A stretch of 64,000 bases of DNA, taken from NCBI GenBank assembly GCA_050084985.1, contig JBITNC010000001.1:78616001-78680000 (forward strand), read 5' to 3'. Under the pieces are notes generated by a model, which was not told the DNA's origin, ran no database searches, and saw nothing but the letters and a program-made list of their open reading frames with translations. Made by a program: the position numbers and the translations under genes. This document shows positions 59,672 through 64,000 of this stretch, piece after piece. Source of the stretch: Nageia nagi. Taxonomy: Eukaryota; Pinophyta. Positions within the stretch are counted from its first letter, which is position 1. Each line of letters opens with the position of its first letter.

Positions 59672-60770
59672 TCGAAAAAAAAGCAATTTGACTCTTTATC
59701 TTGTGATAGAGTTGTGGGGGTGCTAGATTGATCCTCATAATGAACCAACTATGATTGTATGAATCAATTTTTTAGTTGATTTAACCTCCAATTTTATTTA
59801 TTTAGTATGGTTCCTAGTGAGCCATTTTTAGACAATGTTATGGACCATGATTCATATAAAAAATCATGATCTTCTTGAATAATCAAGATTCTAAGAACAT
59901 CATATATAGATGTACTCTACAAAATTACTTCACTCATAAATTAATCTTGTTTTATAAATTCAAAAACCCTAAAAATTAGTATTTCATAATATTATTTATA
60001 TGTATCCCACAAATAGAGAAGTTAATATGATCTTGAGCTTTTAGTGGTCTAGTTTTATACAAGCTAGACCTATTTTGGGTCTTTAACTAATTATATCATA
60101 TTCTTTCCATATAAAAGAATACAATCTATATGGGGATCTATATCTCATAGATAAGATGATGTTACACATTTTTTATAGCTCTTATAATTTAGAACTATGT
60201 GGTTTACTTCCCATAGATATAGATGTATACCCTTTAAAAGACTCATCAAAGATAGAAGAGATAGTCTAATTCCAAATTCCATATTTTGATTATATCAAGA
60301 AAGTACATTATCCATTATTAAATATGGAAAATAAAATGAAAAGTGATATAAAATACCAAAAGAGATACAAAGATTCAATAATTCTCTCATAACCTAAATG
60401 AAGGACCCCTTGCTCATAGCAATCCCTATAATACGGCATCTATCATTTGATTGTAAGAGAGTAAAGGCTATAGTCATAAATATTTCATTCATTACATTAT
60501 GGAGAAAAAGAAATATATAAACAATGCAACCATCTAAGCCATCCAAAGATAACATGAAGAAATAAATGTACAGGTTTCACCATAATCAATTTAGGCTAGA
60601 ACAATAGATATTTCATTAATTAAGCACAAATGATATAAGGTCTAACCTCCTATTTTACATTGATATGAGATGCATATATATCTTTATATTTATACTATGT
60701 ACTAATGGTAATAAGAATCTAAATAAAAGCTATAAACTACAACCTATAATTAACTAAATATGATAAAAAA
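59672..60770. other. left part of the insertion, no gene recognised
   Basis: AT-rich with no long frame. Not repeated on the right side of the insertion, so it is either LTR sequence lost from the other copy or a separate insertion. Confidence 0.35.
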
Positions 60771-60774
60771 ATAG

Positions 60775-61470
60775 AAGTATGAAATCCTAACATATCTAGA
60801 TTATAGCTTAAATCTGCATAGTTGTAACTTCCTATAATTACACTAAATTACAACTATGTTTTGTGTTTAACATCCAGATGCAACTAAGAAATCTTGTTTG
60901 TACAAGATCAAAAAAATATCATAAACTTACTTATGATTATTACAATGCTTTATACAATCTTATCGAACTTAGATAGTATAATCGAAACTACCATGATCTA
61001 CACCAATCAAATGGTTTTTATCTCCAATGGATATATGTGGACATGGTTAGAATCTAGAAGAATAAGCTATTTTTGAGTCTACCATCTTCTATGGAATCTC
61101 AAGATGTATTAATTGATCATACTACTTTCCTTAGAGATGCCTTGGTAACAATATAGATGCACTCTAGGAATATGCATGAAAGATATGGACCATTGGGCTC
61201 TGAGAATATTGTAAACTTGCAAGTTCTTTGGGTTTTGAGAATGTTTTTCATCTTCAAAATTCATCACACTCTAGGAAAATGCATATGAGTAGGGTACCAT
61301 TGGGCTTTAGGATAATGATTTACTCATTTAGTACTATTGGGCTCTAGGAAAGTTCACTTTTTCCAATACTACTACTCTTTTGGATGCCTATGAAATAGTT
61401 TTAACTTATTAAAGCATAAGGTAAATAAAAATAATATTCCTACTTAATGCAATTTATAATTTTTATAATA
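60775..61470. repeat. direct repeat, left copy, about 0.7 kb
   Basis: Runs from GAAGTATGAAATCCTAACAT to TTTATAATA. Contains CAAGATCAAAAAAATAT, TATTACAATGCTTTATA and ATTGGGCTCTAGGAAAGTT, all with counterparts in the right copy. Next comes TTCAATCCCCTTTTTTGG, on the minus strand a purine-rich tract, hinting at a minus-oriented LTR element. Confidence 0.65.
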
Positions 61471-61489
61471 TTCAATCCCCTTTTTTGGT

Positions 61490-62590
61490 TGTTCTAAATA
61501 TTTGGAATAGTGAACAAAATATACAATAGAAATTTAATAGGAAACATGCATTTAGCAGGGGTGGGATGGGATTGAAAAGTCTCTAAATAATATTTAAATT
61601 AAATATAATGATATTCATATACCAATTAGTCATAAACTTAAACCATTTTATACAAGAAAATATTTTTTATAAATATTTAAATAAAAAACTAAAGTAAATC
61701 ATTGTTTTACCATGCTTTCTTAATGCTGCCAGACTCACATCCTTTTGTGTGTCTTTTTTGAATAGCCTTCCTAAGATTTCATGTGATGCTTGAAAAATAG
61801 ACTAGCAATGGATGCGTAAATTCAAGCGTAAGGTAGGAAAGAGGGAGGAAATCATAAGTGAAGGGATGAACATACATGGTAGAAACTCCTAGTAGAGAGG
61901 ATGGGGAAAAATGTGGAGTGTATGAGAAATGGAAAGATGGACACCATGGAAAACAAGGGAGAAAGAAAAATAGTATGATGAAGGGAACACTTGAAAGATA
62001 TAGATGAATAGGATGGATGATTCACAGTGGAAGATCATGATGAGCAAGACAACATATATTTACAAGATCACTACTAATCTATTTCACAAGCTTCACATCA
62101 CATATTTACTTCTATAAGCACATTCTGACTTCATCATTGGATGTTCTAATATCTCTTATGCATTGGCTATTTATAGGAAAAATCTCATTAAATTTTTCCA
62201 TGATTTTCTTAGAAGTGGATCTCAACAAAAATGGTTCAAATAATTTTAAATTATTCCTAACTAATTTAGATCTATTTATGTGTATATTTTTTTGACTCAT
62301 CCATCTTATCGTTTTTAGGTAATCTCCTTTTATAAATGATAAATTGATTTTGAATCTAAGTTCAAATTAATAACATCTATGAAAAACTCTTTCAATCTAC
62401 CTTTAAACTAAGTTTTAAAGCAAATTATCCATAGGGAAAAACTTATATAATTGAAATACATTGTCTATTAACCAAAATCCCCTATCAACTCCTTTGATAG
62501 AGAATATTACAATTAGTAGACATGATAGTAATTAGGTAAGTACAATAGTATGAGCTATCGAATATTTGGGTATGCAAGGATGGGTATGCA
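61490..62590. other. stretch between the direct repeats, no gene recognised
   Basis: Contains a purine-rich part at 61,790-62,040 (GGGAGGAAATC, GGGGAAAAATG, GGGAGAAAG). No domain seen. Confidence 0.4.
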
Positions 62591-62592
62591 AG

Positions 62593-63292
62593 AAGTATTA
62601 ACTCCTAGCATGTCTAGGTTATAGCTTGAATCTAAATAGCTATAATTCCTTATAATTACTCTAAATAGTAATTTTATTTCTTTCCTTAGCACTTGAATGG
62701 TCAAGAAATTTTATTTGCACAAGATCAAAAAAATGTTGAAAGGTTATTTATGATTATTACAATGTTTTATATAATCTTGTTAGAATTAGGTGGTATAATT
62801 GATACTCTCATGATCTAGACCTATCAAATGATGGTTGTCTCTAGTGGATATGTGAGGATGCAATCAGACTCCTAAAGAATGAGTCATGTCTAAGTCCACT
62901 AGGTTATGGGAAAGCTCAAGGTGTATTGCTTAATCAGATTTCTCTCCTTAGAGATGGCTTGGTAATCATTTGGCCACACTTTGAGAAGATGCATGAAAGA
63001 TGAAGACCATCAAGCTTCAGGAACATTGTAAACTTACAAGTTTTTCGGGTTTTGGGAATGTTCTTCTACTTTAAAGTTCATCACACTGAAAAAATGCATA
63101 GGAGGAGAGTACCATTGAGCTTCAAGAAAATTATTTACTTATTCAATACCATCAAGATCCAAGAAATTTCTATATCATCAACACTACTACTATTTTGGAT
63201 ACCTTTAAAATAGTTCAAACTTGTTAAAGCATAAGGTAAATAGAAAATAATCTTCTTGCTTAGTGCAAGTTATAATTTCTATAACAATTACT
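62593..63292. repeat. direct repeat, right copy, about 0.7 kb
   Basis: Aligns with 60,775-61,470 throughout at moderate identity, ending TTATAATTTCTATAACAA at the gag junction. Confidence 0.65.
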
Positions 63293-63603
63293 ACCTTAAT
63301 AACCCTTATGTAATGATTTCTAGGCTTGTATAGTGGACTTAGAGCCTATAATCCTTGGAAATATACTCTTATCAAGAGTTGATTGAAGATGGGAAATATT
63401 ATATAGTTTTTCTTTTGTACCTCCTTCCTTATCTTTTTTTCATCTTCTCCAAGTAAGCTCCAATCCACTAGTTCAAGATATCCATCCTCCATAATGTCCC
63501 AAAAATATTTTCCCATTAGCAAAGTTTTAATCTTGATGCTCTAATACTCATAGGTTGCTCCATCAAATGTTAGAATGGGAAGAGAATTTATATTACTTTC
63601 CAT
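63293..63603 (-). pseudogene. gag: Ty1/copia Gag N-terminal part (element D)
   Basis: Starts at ATG 63,603: MESNINSLPILTFDGATYEY (DUF4219-like start), then a TAG for the usual Trp, SIKIKTLLMGKYFWDIMEDG, YLELVDWSLLGEDEKKIRKE and VQKKN. After a shift comes 'IFHLQSTLDKSIFPRI', the usual 'al..I...ld..vf.ri' block, ending at the insertion. The start is the typical one for this copia group, 81 bases from the PBS. Confidence 0.8.
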
Positions 63604-63683
63604 AATCACATAAACAACAATCTAAAATATAAACTTAGTAAAATTCTACTGATATTAAAACTTTAAATGTAGTAACAAAACTA

Positions 63684-63695
63684 GCTTTGATACCA
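63684..63695 (-). other. primer-binding site of copia D
   Basis: Minus strand TGGTATCAAAGC, the common copia variant complementary to initiator Met tRNA. Confidence 0.8.
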
Positions 63696-63698
63696 AAA

Positions 63699-64000
63699 TG
63701 AGATTTATAATATAGACTCAAAAAACAACATTCATGAAGATGAAGCAACCAAAAATGGAGATGAAGATATGAATAAAATTAACTAAAATAAAGAGCTTAC
63801 AAATGATGGTAATACAACCCAAAATGAGATAAAGTAATGGAGGAAGCAAATAAACTAATAGTTGCAATTTGTATTAAACAAGCTTAATACAATACATCAA
63901 GGATGATAAACCCTAGAATCAACAACAATGAATAACTATCCTAGGTATACTTCTACTATAAGATTTGTGAAAAATTAGTTACAATTAGAATTTTTATGTT
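63699..64000 (-). repeat. 5' LTR of copia D, partial
   Basis: Begins on the plus strand TGAGATTTATAATATAG three bases after the PBS and runs off the window edge. Confidence 0.6.

Larger units (their letters stand above)
59666..63292. mobile_element. 3.6-kb insertion splitting copia D gag
   Basis: Gag of element D breaks after ...GSN on both sides, with TTACTA present at 59,662-59,667 and again at about 63,291-63,297, a likely target duplication. The insert begins near TTGATCG and ends ...ATAACAA. It contains two direct repeats of about 0.7 kb and no recognisable protein, so it is probably a non-autonomous or internally deleted LTR element. The exact structure is unresolved, because the left 1.1 kb is not repeated. 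Confidence 0.55.

Noticed and set aside
1-64000. Host protein-coding genes, organelle DNA insertions, rRNA
   Set aside because: I looked for conserved exons with GT-AG borders, plastid or mitochondrial gene stretches and rRNA motifs and saw none that I could support by eye.

Overview
This window looks like repeat-dominated intergenic DNA from a plant with a very large genome. I favour a conifer or other gymnosperm, but that is inference from the length and AT-richness of the sequence, the depth of nested LTR retrotransposons and the antisense plant-mobile-domain cargo. I found no intact host gene, no rRNA, no convincing tRNA and no CRISPR. Almost everything recognisable is a decayed transposable element, and most reading frames are short relics.

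Region by region. 1-5.4 kb holds the end of a probable LTR, an LTR fragment and a minus-strand plant mobile domain (PMD) pseudogene. 5.4-8.0 kb is the 3' end of a Ty3/gypsy element: integrase tail, polypurine tract and a 1.96-kb LTR. 8.0-15.8 kb contains a second minus-strand PMD pseudogene followed by a plus-strand 3' LTR, the layout of a retroelement with antisense cargo. 16.47-17.94 kb is a young, CpG-rich, gag-only Ty3 derivative whose two ends are the same U3 sequence in inverted orientation.

18.8-45.3 kb is a three-level nest. An old minus-strand Ty1/copia element (right half 44.19-45.30 kb, left half 18.8-19.76 kb) was split by a plus-strand Tat-like Ty3 element. That element carries three LTR copies, which suggests a tandem, partly collapsed array. 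Its third LTR was in turn split by a younger minus-strand copia element (35,068-44,084) with 469/470-bp LTRs and a 5-bp target duplication. The Tat-like element has gag, protease, an extra RNase H upstream of reverse transcriptase, RT, RNase H, integrase and a further 3.2-kb sense reading region of unknown function.

45.4-51.4 kb is a near full-length L1-type LINE. 52.2-53.6 kb is a second copy of the old copia family. 53.6-58.5 kb contains two blocks of a roughly 134-bp minisatellite flanking a duplicated segment. 58.7-64.0 kb is another minus-strand copia element whose gag is split by a 3.6-kb insertion with its own direct repeats.

Decay is consistent with cytosine deamination. Premature stops are largely TAG/TAA where Trp or Gln is expected, and several catalytic Asp codons have become Asn. 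Elements with intact frames and CpGs are the recent ones.
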